Positions 1 through 8,372 of a DNA stretch of 64,000 nucleotides are shown piece after piece. Origin of the DNA: Caldimonas mangrovi. GTDB lineage: Bacteria > Pseudomonadota > Gammaproteobacteria > Burkholderiales > Burkholderiaceae_C. Under the pieces are notes generated by a model. It saw only the letters and a program-made list of their open reading frames with translations. It was not told where the DNA came from and did not search any database. The position numbers were made by a program, and so were the translations under genes. Each line of letters starts with the position of its first letter. Position 1 is the stretch's first letter. Location: contig NZ_JAMKFE010000006.1 in assembly GCF_023721835.1 (NCBI RefSeq), forward strand, positions 289,184-353,183, read 5' to 3'.

Positions 1-195
1 TCGGCCGGGGTAGCCTACCCCTCGTCGCCGATGACCGCCTACGGTGTGCCCGACCTTCAGCTGAAGTCCGGCTCGCCGGCAGTCGATGCCGCCTCACGCA
101 TTCCGAACGTGAACGACGGCTTCAAGGGCACGGGTCCGGACATCGGCGCGTACGAAGTCGGCGGGCTGGTGTTCCCGGTCTACGGGCCGCGCTGA
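1..195 (+). CDS. C-terminal end of a probable beta-helix (choice-of-anchor/PbH1-type) protein, partial
   Basis: The frame is open from the first base to a TGA at 193-195, giving the last 64 residues of a protein that starts outside the window. The segment SPAVDAA followed by a Gly/Asp-rich stretch and PDIGAYE is the usual ending of secreted right-handed beta-helix proteins, where it closes the final coil. The short tail ends GPR, with no visible anchor. The substrate or role cannot be told from this fragment. It ends just before the copper-type operator and is probably unrelated to the copper genes. Confidence 0.6.
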   Translation, partial: SAGVAYPSSPMTAYGVPDLQLKSGSPAVDAASRIPNVNDGFKGTGPDIGAYEVGGLVFPVYGPR

Positions 196-200
196 GGCGT

Positions 201-240
201 GCTTGACCTTGCCCCCGTGGCAAGGTCGAGGATGCGGGTT
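201..240 (+). promoter_or_regulatory. CueR/MerR-type operator-promoter upstream of copper island
   Basis: TTGACC (203-208) can act as a -35 box and overlaps a perfect 8-bp inverted repeat, ACCTTGCC (206-213) and GGCAAGGT (219-226), with a 5-bp spacer. This is the layout of promoters bound by MerR-family metal sensors of the CueR type, where the dyad lies inside a 19-20 bp spacer. The expected -10 (about 228-234, GAGGAT) is weak. The first copper gene starts at 259. No MerR-family gene lies in the window, so the regulator would be encoded elsewhere. Confidence 0.7.
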
Positions 241-258
241 CGTCGTTAAACTGCGCCC

Positions 259-672
259 ATGCCTGTCGTCCTGCGGTTCGTGTTCGTCTGCCTGCTATCG
301 CTCGCCGTCCCGCTCCAGGGGTACGCAGCGGCAGCGATGACCTTCTGCGGGACGATACACGAGCGGATGGTCAGCGAGCATGCTGACGCGCATCATCAGC
401 ACGACGCCGACCACGCGCCGCACGCTGCACCGCACGATCACCATGCGGCTGCGACGCACTCCAACGCGACACCGGCTGCTGACCACCCGGCGCCGTGGCA
501 GCAACTGGCCGATCACGACTGCAGTGCCTGCGCGGCCTGCTGTTCCTCAGCCGCGCTGCCCGCTTCAGGGGTGGATCTACCCACCACGTTGGCCCGTATC
601 CATCCGGCGCCCTGGTTGCCGCTGGCCTGCGCTCCGTTCCTGACGGGCGGGCAGGAGCGCCCCCCTCGCTGA
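259..672 (+). CDS. His-rich periplasmic protein of copper island (DUF2946-like)
   Basis: A 137-residue protein with a Sec-type signal peptide (hydrophobic about residues 5-25). Residues 41-67 carry ten histidines, and a Cys cluster sits at C88, C91, C94 and C95. Such small His/Cys-rich exported proteins often open copper or cobalt/zinc resistance loci and probably bind metal in the periplasm; the exact function is unknown. It is the first gene after the CueR-type operator. The start follows a possible -10 (TAAACT, 247-252) by 6 nt, and no clear ribosome site is seen. Assignment to the DUF2946 group is by general resemblance only. Confidence 0.6.
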   Translation: MPVVLRFVFVCLLSLAVPLQGYAAAAMTFCGTIHERMVSEHADAHHQHDADHAPHAAPHDHHAAATHSNATPAADHPAPWQQLADHDCSACAACCSSAALPASGVDLPTTLARIHPAPWLPLACAPFLTGGQERPPR

Positions 673-764
673 GCCTCTCCCGAGTCGAGAAGCTTTTCAG
701 TACGCGGCTGACGCACGCGTGCTCATGCCCGCAACAGTGGGCGTGCATTCCCAGCGAGGATTCG

Positions 765-1076
765 ATGTCCCGATACTTTCGACCCGTCCGTTGGGCGTGG
801 GCCCTGGCCTGGACGGCCATGGCCGCCGTCCATGCCGCACCTGCAACGCTCGCCGGCTCTCAAGCGGGCATGCCGCACTACGCATCGGCTTTCGAGCGCT
901 ACCGCGCGTTTGCCGACCAGCCGGTACGGCCCTGGGCGCAAGTGAACGAAGAAGTGCACCGCATCGGTGGATGGCGCGCCTACGCGCGCGAGGCGAACGA
1001 CGCGCTCGAACCCGTCGGGCCGGCAGCCGTCGATGCAGCCGACGAGCGCTCCGACCGCGGCCACCACCGACACTGA
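765..1076 (+). CDS. Small exported protein of copper island, unknown function
   Basis: A 103-residue protein whose first 25 residues form a signal peptide ending near AVHAAPA. The start at 765 was chosen because AGCGAGGA lies just upstream and the signal peptide begins there. The mature part has the segment VNEEVHRIGGWRAYAREA and a His-rich end (RGHHRH). It lies between the His-rich protein and the TolC-like lipoprotein, with only 13 nt to the latter, so it is probably cotranscribed. I do not recognise a named domain. Similar short proteins seem to accompany copper-efflux outer-membrane genes, which suggests a periplasmic accessory role. Confidence 0.65.
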   Translation: MSRYFRPVRWAWALAWTAMAAVHAAPATLAGSQAGMPHYASAFERYRAFADQPVRPWAQVNEEVHRIGGWRAYAREANDALEPVGPAAVDAADERSDRGHHRH

Positions 1077-1089
1077 CCAGGAAATTCGC

Positions 1090-2526
1090 ATGAGAACTAT
1101 CTCTTCCTGTCGCCCACCGGGGCTGCGCGGATGGGTGTGGGCGGCTACGCTGGCGCTGGCCGGTTGTGCGAGCACGGCGATAGACGTGAACTTCGACCAC
1201 GCCCGGACCGTGAGCGAGCAGCACCTCGGTGCCCGGCCGCGCTGGCTGACGTCCGACGAGGCGCGGCGCGACGCACGCCTGCAGGTCGACGCCCTGCTGA
1301 CGCAGCCGTTGTCGGGTGACGACGCCGTGCGCATTGCGCTCGCTTACAGTCCCGCACTGCAGAGCCTGCTGTTCCAGCAGGCCGAGGCTTCGGCGCAAGC
1401 GACGCAGTCCGCACGGATGCCCAACCCGGTGTTCACCTTCGAGCGCCTGGTGCGTCGTGCAGGCGGCGAGACCGAGATCGACATCGGCCGCATGATCAGC
1501 TTTTCGGTGTTCGACCTGCTGATGTGGCCAGCGCGCCAACGCTTGGCCGACCTGCAGCAGCAGCAGGCACGTCTGAGGCTATCCGGCGACGTCGTGCAGG
1601 CCGCCACCCGTGCACGGCAAGCCTGGGTGCGGGCGGTGGCGGCCGGGCAGTCATTGCGTTATGCCGAGCAGGTGAACACCGCCGCGGATGCGGGCGCCGA
1701 ACTGGCACGCAGGATGCAGGCTGCCGGCAACTTCAGTCGCTTGCAGCGCGCCCGGGAGCAGGCCTACTCTGCACAGGCCGTTGCACAACTGGCGCGCGCT
1801 CGCCAAGCCGCGCAAAGCGCGCGTGAAGAACTGGTCCGCGTCCTGGGGCTTGACGATACGCAAGCTGCGGCACTCCAACTGCCGCAGCGGCTGCCAGATC
1901 TGCCCGTCATGGCGAGGGATGAGGCGAGTGTTGCGCAAGTAGCACTCGACCAGCGGCTGGACCTGCGGCTGGCGCGCGCCGAACTCGACGCACTGGCGCG
2001 TCAGCGGGGCTTGACGCGGGTGACCAGCGTGGTCAATGGCCTGCATGTCGCCGGCGTGCGCAACAGCGAAACGGGCGAAGCGCCGCAGAAGGGTTATGAA
2101 CTCGAGTTCGAGCTGCCGATCTTCGATGCCGGCGACGCTGCCAGAGCAGGCAGCCAGGCGCGCTACATGGCGGCACTCAACCGCACCGCGCAGCTTGCCG
2201 TCGAGGCGAGTTCGCAGGTGCGCGAAAGCTACGGCAGTTATCGCACGGCCTATGACGTGGCCCGCCACTACCGCGATGAGATCGTGCCGCTGCAAAAGAC
2301 CATCGCCGAGGAAAACCTGCTTCGCTACAACGGCATGCTGATCGGCGTGTTCGAACTGCTGGCCGATACGCGCGAGCAGATCGGCACCGTGATGCAGGCG
2401 ATCGACGCGCAGCGGGACTTCTGGCTGGCCGATGCCGCCTTGCAGAGCGCGCTGATCGGCCGCCCGGCAGGCAGCGTTGCGCTTGAGTCACCGGCCGCCG
2501 CACCGGCAGCGGCGGGTGCCCACTGA
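1090..2526 (+). CDS. TolC/CusC-family outer-membrane efflux lipoprotein
   Basis: A 478-residue outer-membrane factor. The start at 1090 gives a lipoprotein signal with lipobox LALAGC (lipidated Cys near residue 26). The rest is the alpha-helical, Gln/Ala/Arg-rich repeat structure of the OEP/TolC family, whose trimers form the exit duct of tripartite efflux pumps. The island holds a second outer-membrane factor beside CusB and CusA, so this copy may serve another pump or belong with the oxidase that follows 20 nt downstream. A copper role is inferred from neighbours. The C-terminus is Ala/Pro-rich, as is common in the family. Confidence 0.85.
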   Translation: MRTISSCRPPGLRGWVWAATLALAGCASTAIDVNFDHARTVSEQHLGARPRWLTSDEARRDARLQVDALLTQPLSGDDAVRIALAYSPALQSLLFQQAEASAQATQSARMPNPVFTFERLVRRAGGETEIDIGRMISFSVFDLLMWPARQRLADLQQQQARLRLSGDVVQAATRARQAWVRAVAAGQSLRYAEQVNTAADAGAELARRMQAAGNFSRLQRAREQAYSAQAVAQLARARQAAQSAREELVRVLGLDDTQAAALQLPQRLPDLPVMARDEASVAQVALDQRLDLRLARAELDALARQRGLTRVTSVVNGLHVAGVRNSETGEAPQKGYELEFELPIFDAGDAARAGSQARYMAALNRTAQLAVEASSQVRESYGSYRTAYDVARHYRDEIVPLQKTIAEENLLRYNGMLIGVFELLADTREQIGTVMQAIDAQRDFWLADAALQSALIGRPAGSVALESPAAAPAAAGAH

Positions 2527-2546
2527 ATCCGACGGAGCAACAGAAC

Positions 2547-3968
2547 ATGACAACGAATCGACGTCGCTTTTTAACGGGCACGGCCGGCGTGGCAACCGCG
2601 GCCGCGGCAGCCAGCATCAGCAAAGTCGCGATGGCGGCCTTGCCGGAGCCGATCACGCAGTCCAGCCCCGATACGATGCCACCGCTGGTGCCCGATACGG
2701 GCCGACCGTACACCCCGGTGGTGACGTTGAACGGCTGGACGCTGCCCTGGCGCATGAACAACGGCGTCAAGGAGTTCCACCTGGTGGCGGAGCCGGTCGT
2801 GCGCGAGATGGCGCCGGGTTTCAAGGCGCACCTCTGGGGCTACAACGGCCAGTCGCCGGGCCCGACGATCGAGGTCGTCGAAGGCGATCACGTGCGCATC
2901 TTCGTGACGAACAAGCTGCCCGAGCACACGTCGGTGCACTGGCACGGCCAGCGCCTGCCGAACGGCATGGACGGCGTGACGGGGCTCACTCAGGCGGGCA
3001 TTCCGCCGGGCAAGACGTTTGTCTACGAGTTCGTCGCGCGGCGGCCGGGCACCTTCATGTACCACCCGCATGCAGACGAGATGACGCAGATGGCGATGGG
3101 CATGATGGGCTCCTGGATCACGCATCCGAAGAGCCGGCATCCGCTGATCGACGAGGTCGATCGTGACTTCGTGTTCCTGTTGAACGCCTACGACATCGAG
3201 CCGGGCAGCTACACGCCCAAGATCATGACGATGCTCGACTTCAACCTGTGGTCGTGGAACAGCCGGGTCTTTCCAGGCATCGACTCGCTGAACGTGCGGC
3301 TGAACGACAAGGTGCGCATCCGCATCGGCAACCTGACGATGACGAACCATCCCATGCATCTGCACGGGCATGAGTTCCTGGTCACCGGCACCGACGGTGG
3401 CCCGACGCCGAAGTCGACGCGGTTCCATGAGGTGACGACCGACATCGCGGTCGGGCAGATGCGCCAGATCGAGTTCCTGGCCGACGAGGAAGGCGACTGG
3501 GCCTTTCACTGCCACAAGAGCCATCACACGATGAACGCAATGGGCCACGACGTGCCGACGATGATCGGCGTCGAACACCGCGGTGTCGTCAAGCAGATCA
3601 CGAAGCTGATCCCGGACTACATGGTGATGGGCGAGCGGGGCATGGCGGACATGGCCGAGATGGAGATGCCGCTGCCTGACAACACGGCGCCGATGATGAC
3701 GGGCGACGGGCCGTTCGGCTCGGTCGAAATGGGCGGCATGTTCAGCGTCGTCAAGGTACGGCGTGGACAGAAGCGAGGTGACTATTCCGACCCGGGCTGG
3801 TACCCGCACCCGGCCGGCACCGTGGCCTACGAGTGGACCGGTGCGCTGCCCGATCCTGCGCGCGCTTACGGCGCAGGCCGCTCATCGATGCCGCGTCGAC
3901 AGCAGCCGTCCAAGGATGTCGAAGTGAAGGTTCGCAAGCCGGCCAACCACGGCGGACACGATCATTGA
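2547..3968 (+). CDS. Two-domain multicopper oxidase (copper resistance), Tat-exported
   Basis: A 473-residue oxidase that probably oxidises periplasmic Cu(I) to Cu(II). The N-terminus has a twin-arginine signal (RRRFLT, residues 5-10). All four copper motifs are present: HWHG (131-134), HPHAD (173-177), HPMHLHGHE (268-276) and HCHKSHH (321-327), with Met332 as likely axial type-1 ligand. Only about 95 residues separate the second and third motifs, so the middle cupredoxin domain of CueO/CopA-type oxidases is absent and this is a two-domain enzyme. About 140 residues follow the last motif, including a Met-rich stretch near 357-400. The cupredoxin gene follows 16 nt downstream. Confidence 0.9.
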   Translation: MTTNRRRFLTGTAGVATAAAAASISKVAMAALPEPITQSSPDTMPPLVPDTGRPYTPVVTLNGWTLPWRMNNGVKEFHLVAEPVVREMAPGFKAHLWGYNGQSPGPTIEVVEGDHVRIFVTNKLPEHTSVHWHGQRLPNGMDGVTGLTQAGIPPGKTFVYEFVARRPGTFMYHPHADEMTQMAMGMMGSWITHPKSRHPLIDEVDRDFVFLLNAYDIEPGSYTPKIMTMLDFNLWSWNSRVFPGIDSLNVRLNDKVRIRIGNLTMTNHPMHLHGHEFLVTGTDGGPTPKSTRFHEVTTDIAVGQMRQIEFLADEEGDWAFHCHKSHHTMNAMGHDVPTMIGVEHRGVVKQITKLIPDYMVMGERGMADMAEMEMPLPDNTAPMMTGDGPFGSVEMGGMFSVVKVRRGQKRGDYSDPGWYPHPAGTVAYEWTGALPDPARAYGAGRSSMPRRQQPSKDVEVKVRKPANHGGHDH

Positions 3969-3984
3969 CCCGCAGGAGCAGCAG

Positions 3985-4482
3985 ATGAAAGCAATGAAGC
4001 GCGTGGCCGCAGTGGCTGCGCTGGTCAGTGCGACCGGCCTCGCCGTCGCGCATGGCGACGATTCGCACCGGGACCGGCCTCCCGTACCCGCAGTCAAGGA
4101 GCAGCAGCCCTGGGGCATCGCGGGCGACGCGAAGACCGTGACACGCACCATCGAGGTCCGGATGCTGGATACGATGCGCTTCTCCCCCGAGCGCATCGAC
4201 ATTCGCGAGGGAGAGACCGTGCGCTTTATCCATCGCAACGACGGCAAGGTGCTGCACGAGTTCGTGCTCGGCACGAAGCAGGCGCTCGACAAGCATGCTG
4301 AGCTGATGATGAAGTTCCCCGACATGGAGCACGACGAGCCGCACATGATCCATGTGCGCCCGGGCAAGGCGGGCGACATGGTCTGGACCTTCAACCGCGC
4401 AGGCGAATTCGATTTTGCCTGCCTGATTCCGGGGCACTACCAGGCCGGCATGGTCGGCAAGGTCAAGGTGCTGCCCAAGTAG
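3985..4482 (+). CDS. Periplasmic cupredoxin (blue copper protein)
   Basis: A 165-residue secreted protein with a signal peptide ending about residue 22 (AVAHG). It has a full type-1 copper site: His91 (KVLHEF), Cys146, His151 and Met156, with azurin-like spacing C-x4-H-x4-M. Acidic, His- and Met-rich residues at 102-122 may add low-affinity copper binding. It follows the oxidase by 16 nt with AGGAGCAG as ribosome site, and probably exchanges electrons or copper with it. Cupredoxins of this kind recur in Burkholderiales copper loci; the physiological partner is inferred. Confidence 0.85.
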   Translation: MKAMKRVAAVAALVSATGLAVAHGDDSHRDRPPVPAVKEQQPWGIAGDAKTVTRTIEVRMLDTMRFSPERIDIREGETVRFIHRNDGKVLHEFVLGTKQALDKHAELMMKFPDMEHDEPHMIHVRPGKAGDMVWTFNRAGEFDFACLIPGHYQAGMVGKVKVLPK

Positions 4483-4686
4483 CGAGAATGCTTGCGGCAG
4501 TTGCGAGAATTTGTAGGCGTGCCAGCGACAAGCCGGGCGGTAGCCGCGACGCGCATCCGATCATGTCGTGGTCGTCGGCCTCGGACAGGGGACCGGCGGG
4601 CTCCGGACGACGCCCCGGGGCTCGGGCGCGCGGTTTGCCGCCCAGGCAATGCCGAATCCCCGGCTTTTCAGTGTGAAGGAGCCCCC

Positions 4687-5064
4687 ATGGCATACCAGCA
4701 ATACGCCTCCTGCATCGAAGCCTGCAATCAGTGCGCGGTCGCGTGCGAGCATTGCGCAACCGCCTGCCTGAAGGAACCAGATCCGAAAGCCATGGCCCGT
4801 TGCATCGAACTCGACATGGACTGCGCGGCGATCTGTCGCCTTGCGGCGGCTGCCATGGCGCGGGGCAGCGAGAACGCACACGCCATCTGCGCGCTGTGCG
4901 GCGACATCTGCGAGATGTGTGGCGACGAGTGCGCGAAGCATCAGATGGACCACTGCCAGCAATGCGCGCAGACGTGCCGCCGTTGTGCGGACGAATGCAG
5001 GCGCATGTCGCAGCAGCGCGGCGCGCAGTCCTCGTCGGGTGCGCGTGCCTCGAGCACCCATTGA
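4687..5064 (+). CDS. csp3: Cys-rich four-helix copper-storage protein (Csp3/DUF326-like)
   Basis: A 125-residue protein with 19 cysteines at positions 9 to 104, mostly spaced C-x2-C or C-x3-C, on predicted helices. This is the pattern of the Csp family, where a four-helix bundle holds many Cu(I) ions through inward-facing thiolates. There is no signal peptide, which matches the cytosolic Csp3 type rather than exported Csp1. The start at 4687 has AAGGAG at 4676-4681. A gap of about 200 nt with no recognisable gene precedes it. Role: buffering Cu(I) that escapes the pump. The Ser/Ala-rich tail after residue 105 is probably disordered. Confidence 0.85.
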   Translation: MAYQQYASCIEACNQCAVACEHCATACLKEPDPKAMARCIELDMDCAAICRLAAAAMARGSENAHAICALCGDICEMCGDECAKHQMDHCQQCAQTCRRCADECRRMSQQRGAQSSSGARASSTH

Positions 5065-5166
5065 GCGGTACGGCGCCCCCCCGGGCACCAGCGTGCGGTG
5101 CAGCAAGTCCTGCGGCTCCTGACACGAGTCAAACAAGTCGCTGACGGACACGCTAGACTTGCGACC

Positions 5167-5562
5167 ATGCGCCTGTCTGCCAGCACTCGCTGCCGCCTTG
5201 CCGGTTGGCTGATCGCGACGCTGCTGTTCATGCAGTTCGCGACGCTGGCGTACGCCTGCCCGGGATCGGCCGTGGTGCCCGGGATGCCGGCAGCGATGAC
5301 GATGCCCGACTGTGCCGGCATGACGGCACCGGACCCTGAACAGCCGCAGCTGTGCAAGGCGCATTGCGAGGCCGGCACGCAAACGGTGAACACCGCGCCT
5401 GGCGTCGACATCCTGTCGCTTGCAGTGCTGCCTTGGGTGCTCGACCGAGGGGGGCTGTGCGAGCTCCCCTGCGCCCTGTCGGTGCGAGCGGCGAGCGCGC
5501 CCACAGGGCCGCCGCTCGGTACGCCACCGGTCTATCTCAGCTTTCTCGTTCTCCGCAACTAG
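5167..5562 (+). CDS. Met/Cys-rich exported small protein upstream of cusC, unknown
   Basis: A 131-residue protein with an N-terminal hydrophobic signal (about 9-30, ending AYAC). The mature region has Cys31, Cys49, Cys63 and Cys67 with several Met residues (40, 44, 46, 52), a composition typical of soft-metal binding, and a CKAHC motif. The start was set at 5167 because a possible -10 (TAGACT, 5154-5159) lies 7 nt upstream and the signal peptide begins there. It precedes cusC by 87 nt. I do not recognise a named family; a periplasmic Cu/Ag-binding role is inferred from composition and position. Confidence 0.55.
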   Translation: MRLSASTRCRLAGWLIATLLFMQFATLAYACPGSAVVPGMPAAMTMPDCAGMTAPDPEQPQLCKAHCEAGTQTVNTAPGVDILSLAVLPWVLDRGGLCELPCALSVRAASAPTGPPLGTPPVYLSFLVLRN

Positions 5563-5649
5563 CGCCTGAGCTCCCGGCGTGCGGCTGCCCGGCGACGGGA
5601 TGCCGGCACCTGCAAGAGCTTGTCAGGCAGCAGATTGCGGAGAACATCC

Positions 5650-6891
5650 ATGAGACTTCCGTTTTGGCCCGGCCCGAGTGCCGCGGCCATCCTTGGGCTG
5701 GCCGTCGCCATCGGCATGCCGGCCGGTGCGGCACCGGGCCTCACCTATGAACAGGCGCTCGACGCCGCCGAGCGCCGCGCTCCGTCCCTGGCCGCCGGTG
5801 CCGCTTCCGTCGATGCGGCGGCGCGCAGCGCTGAAGCGGCAGGCCAACTGCCGGACCCGAGCCTGAGCGTCGGGCTCGAGAACCTGCCCGTCGGTGGCCG
5901 CGATCGCTTCGACTGGAGCGCCGAGCCGATGACCATGCGCCGTCTCGGCTGGATGCAGGAGGTGCCGAATGCAGCCAAGCGAGCGGCGCAGCGCATCGGA
6001 GCGCAGGCGGCCCGCGAGCGCGAGCGAGCACGGTGGCTGGCGGTACGCCAGCAGGTCAGGGGTGAGGCGGCCGTTGCATGGCTGGCACGCCACTATGCGC
6101 AGCGGCGGCTGGTCGCGTTGGCGAGCGTTGAACGAGAGGTGGCCCTGCTCGTCGACACGGTGCATGCACGCGTGGCCGCCGGCACGGCGATGCCCGCTGA
6201 CGCAGCGATGGCCAGGCTCGAGGCTGCCGCGCTGGACGACAGGCGCGACGAGCTGCAGCGGCAGTTCGACGGTGCGCAGGCGGCATTCGTTCGCTGGTTT
6301 GGCGAGGCAGAGCCGGCAGGAGATCCGCCGCTGCTCACCGTGGACGCGTTGCAACTCAAGGCGCGGCTGAACCGACATGTCGAACTGCTGCCCTACGAGC
6401 CGATGTTGGCGATGAGCGAAGCGGCGGTGGCGCAAGCGCAGGCCGAACGACGTGGCGACTGGGCCTGGGAGGTGGCTTACAGCAACCGCTCGCGTGCTTT
6501 CGGCGACATGCTGTCGGTGCAATTGCGCTTCCAGCTGCCTGTCTCGCCCTCCACCCGGCAGGGACCGCGCGTCTCTGCGCGGCAGAAGGACGCCGAACGG
6601 GTGCGAGCCGAAGCAGAAGAAGCGCGCCTGCGTGTTGCGGCCGAGCTCGACGACGAACTGGCGGAGCTGCGCCGCCTCGAACGCGCGCTGCAGCGCCAAC
6701 GCGAACGGGTCGAGCCGCTGGTGCAAGAGCGGGCTCGCCTGTCGCTGGCGGCCTACCAGGCTGGCCGCGCGGACCTTGGCAGCGTGCTCGCCGCGCGCCG
6801 CAACGCTGCCGAGGCGCGGCTGCGGACCATCGAACTGCAATCGGAGCTCGCGCAGCAGAACGCGCGTTTGTCCCATCTGGTGACGGAGTGA
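5650..6891 (+). CDS. cusC: CusC-like outer-membrane efflux protein
   Basis: A 413-residue TolC-family protein with a Sec signal (about residues 1-30, ending PAGAA). The start at 5650 was chosen over an upstream in-frame codon because it leads directly into the signal peptide. The mature part is long amphipathic helices (the LTYEQALDAAERRAPSL-type opening of OEP domains). It is the outer-membrane duct of the Cus pump. It overlaps or abuts cusB and is followed by cusA, so the three pump parts are one transcriptional unit. Unlike the lipoprotein at 1090, it has no lipobox. Confidence 0.85.
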   Translation: MRLPFWPGPSAAAILGLAVAIGMPAGAAPGLTYEQALDAAERRAPSLAAGAASVDAAARSAEAAGQLPDPSLSVGLENLPVGGRDRFDWSAEPMTMRRLGWMQEVPNAAKRAAQRIGAQAARERERARWLAVRQQVRGEAAVAWLARHYAQRRLVALASVEREVALLVDTVHARVAAGTAMPADAAMARLEAAALDDRRDELQRQFDGAQAAFVRWFGEAEPAGDPPLLTVDALQLKARLNRHVELLPYEPMLAMSEAAVAQAQAERRGDWAWEVAYSNRSRAFGDMLSVQLRFQLPVSPSTRQGPRVSARQKDAERVRAEAEEARLRVAAELDDELAELRRLERALQRQRERVEPLVQERARLSLAAYQAGRADLGSVLAARRNAAEARLRTIELQSELAQQNARLSHLVTE

Positions 6892-6896
6892 ACAGC

Positions 6897-8372
6897 ATGC
6901 ACCCCCATTCCTATCGTCGGGCCGTGGTGACGTTGGCCCTGCTGGCAGCCGGAGCCGTCGGCGGGTATGTCGGCTCGAAGTTCACTGCTGTGATTCCTTC
7001 GACGTACAAGGGCTCGGAGGCGGCGGCGCCCGGGTCGGACGGGGGACGGGAGGTTCTCTACTGGTACGACCCGATGGTGCCCAACCAGCGTTTCGACAAG
7101 CCCGGCAAGTCGCCGTTCATGGACATGCAGTTGGTGCCGAAGTATGCAAACGAGGCGGCCACCGGCGCCGTCGCCATCGATCCGCGGCTGGCTCAGTCGC
7201 TGGGATGGCGCACGGCGGCAGTGGAGCGCCGCAGCGGCGGCGTGGTGCTCGAAGTGCCCGCAACGATCCAGCTGAACGAACGTGACGTCGCCATCGTGCA
7301 GGCGCGCAGCGGCGGCTTCGTCGAGCACGTATCGGCGTTGGCGCCGGGCGACGTGATTGCGGCCGGGGCGCACATCGCCGATCTGCTAGTGCCCGAGTGG
7401 GCGGGAGCGCAGCAGGAGTTCCTGGCGGTGCGTGCGACCGGCGACACGGCATTGACCGACGCGGCACGGCAACGGTTGGTGTTGCTCGGTATGCCCGCCT
7501 CGCTGATCCGGTCGGTCGAAGCCAGCGGCAAGGTCGAGGCCGTGACGGCCATTCGCGCGCCGTTGGCGGGTCTGGTCGACCAGTTGACGGTGCGCTCCGG
7601 CATGACCGTGACACCCGGCATGACCCTCGCGCGCATCAGCGGGCTGGCCACGGTGTGGCTGGAAGCCTCGGTGCCCGAAGTGCAGGCACCCGCGGTGGTG
7701 CCCGGACAGGCGGTCGAGGTGCGCGTGCAGGCGTGGCCCGACGAGCCCCTGCCTGGCAAGGTGGCTGCGGTGCTGCCGCAAGCCAGCGAACAGACCCGCA
7801 CGCTGCGTGTGCGCATCGAGCTGCCCAATCCGCTGGGACGGCTGCGCTCGGGCATGTTTGCCCAGGTACGGTTCAGCACAGCCGGGCAAGAGGTGCTTGT
7901 CGTGCCGGCCGAAGCGGTCGTGCGCACAGGTCGGCGTACGGTGGTGTATGTGGTCGACACACCCGGGCGCTATCACCCGGTCGAGGTCGAACTCGGAGCG
8001 GACCTCGGCGATCGTCTTGTCGTGCGCCGCGGGCTCGAGGCCGGACAGCAGGTGGTGGCATCGGGCCAGTTTCTGATCGACTCCGAAGCCAGCATGCAGG
8101 GCTTGCTGCCGCGTCAGGCGGGCGCGGCAGCGGCCAGTGTGCATGAGGGCGAAGGTGCCGTGGTGGAACACCGGGGCGGCGAATTGACGGTCGACCACGG
8201 GCCCATCCCGTCGCTGCAGTGGGGTGCGATGGAAATGCCCTTCAAGTTGGCACAACCCCAGCTCGCCAGCGGGCTGAAGCCGGGCGACCGGGTGCGCTTC
8301 CGTTTCGTGCAGGCCGCCGAGGGCTACGAGATCCGCGAGATAGAACCGGTGGCATCGGGGGCGACGAAATGA
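6897..8372 (+). CDS. cusB: CusB-like periplasmic adaptor with fused CusF domain
   Basis: A 491-residue RND membrane-fusion protein. After a membrane/signal segment (about 8-25), residues 54-83 form a heavy-metal-binding domain with Met60, Met75 and Met77, like the three-Met site of CusB. The middle is the hairpin/lipoyl/beta-barrel adaptor. The C-terminal 65 residues are a CusF domain with the complete Cu(I)/Ag(I) site: His434, Trp442, Met445 and Met447 in the exact CusF spacing. ATG 6897 is preferred because GGAG lies 8 nt upstream; a GTG at 6888 overlapping the cusC stop is the alternative. The fused domain would load metal directly onto the pump. The stop overlaps cusA (ATGA). Confidence 0.92.
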   Translation: MHPHSYRRAVVTLALLAAGAVGGYVGSKFTAVIPSTYKGSEAAAPGSDGGREVLYWYDPMVPNQRFDKPGKSPFMDMQLVPKYANEAATGAVAIDPRLAQSLGWRTAAVERRSGGVVLEVPATIQLNERDVAIVQARSGGFVEHVSALAPGDVIAAGAHIADLLVPEWAGAQQEFLAVRATGDTALTDAARQRLVLLGMPASLIRSVEASGKVEAVTAIRAPLAGLVDQLTVRSGMTVTPGMTLARISGLATVWLEASVPEVQAPAVVPGQAVEVRVQAWPDEPLPGKVAAVLPQASEQTRTLRVRIELPNPLGRLRSGMFAQVRFSTAGQEVLVVPAEAVVRTGRRTVVYVVDTPGRYHPVEVELGADLGDRLVVRRGLEAGQQVVASGQFLIDSEASMQGLLPRQAGAAAASVHEGEGAVVEHRGGELTVDHGPIPSLQWGAMEMPFKLAQPQLASGLKPGDRVRFRFVQAAEGYEIREIEPVASGATK

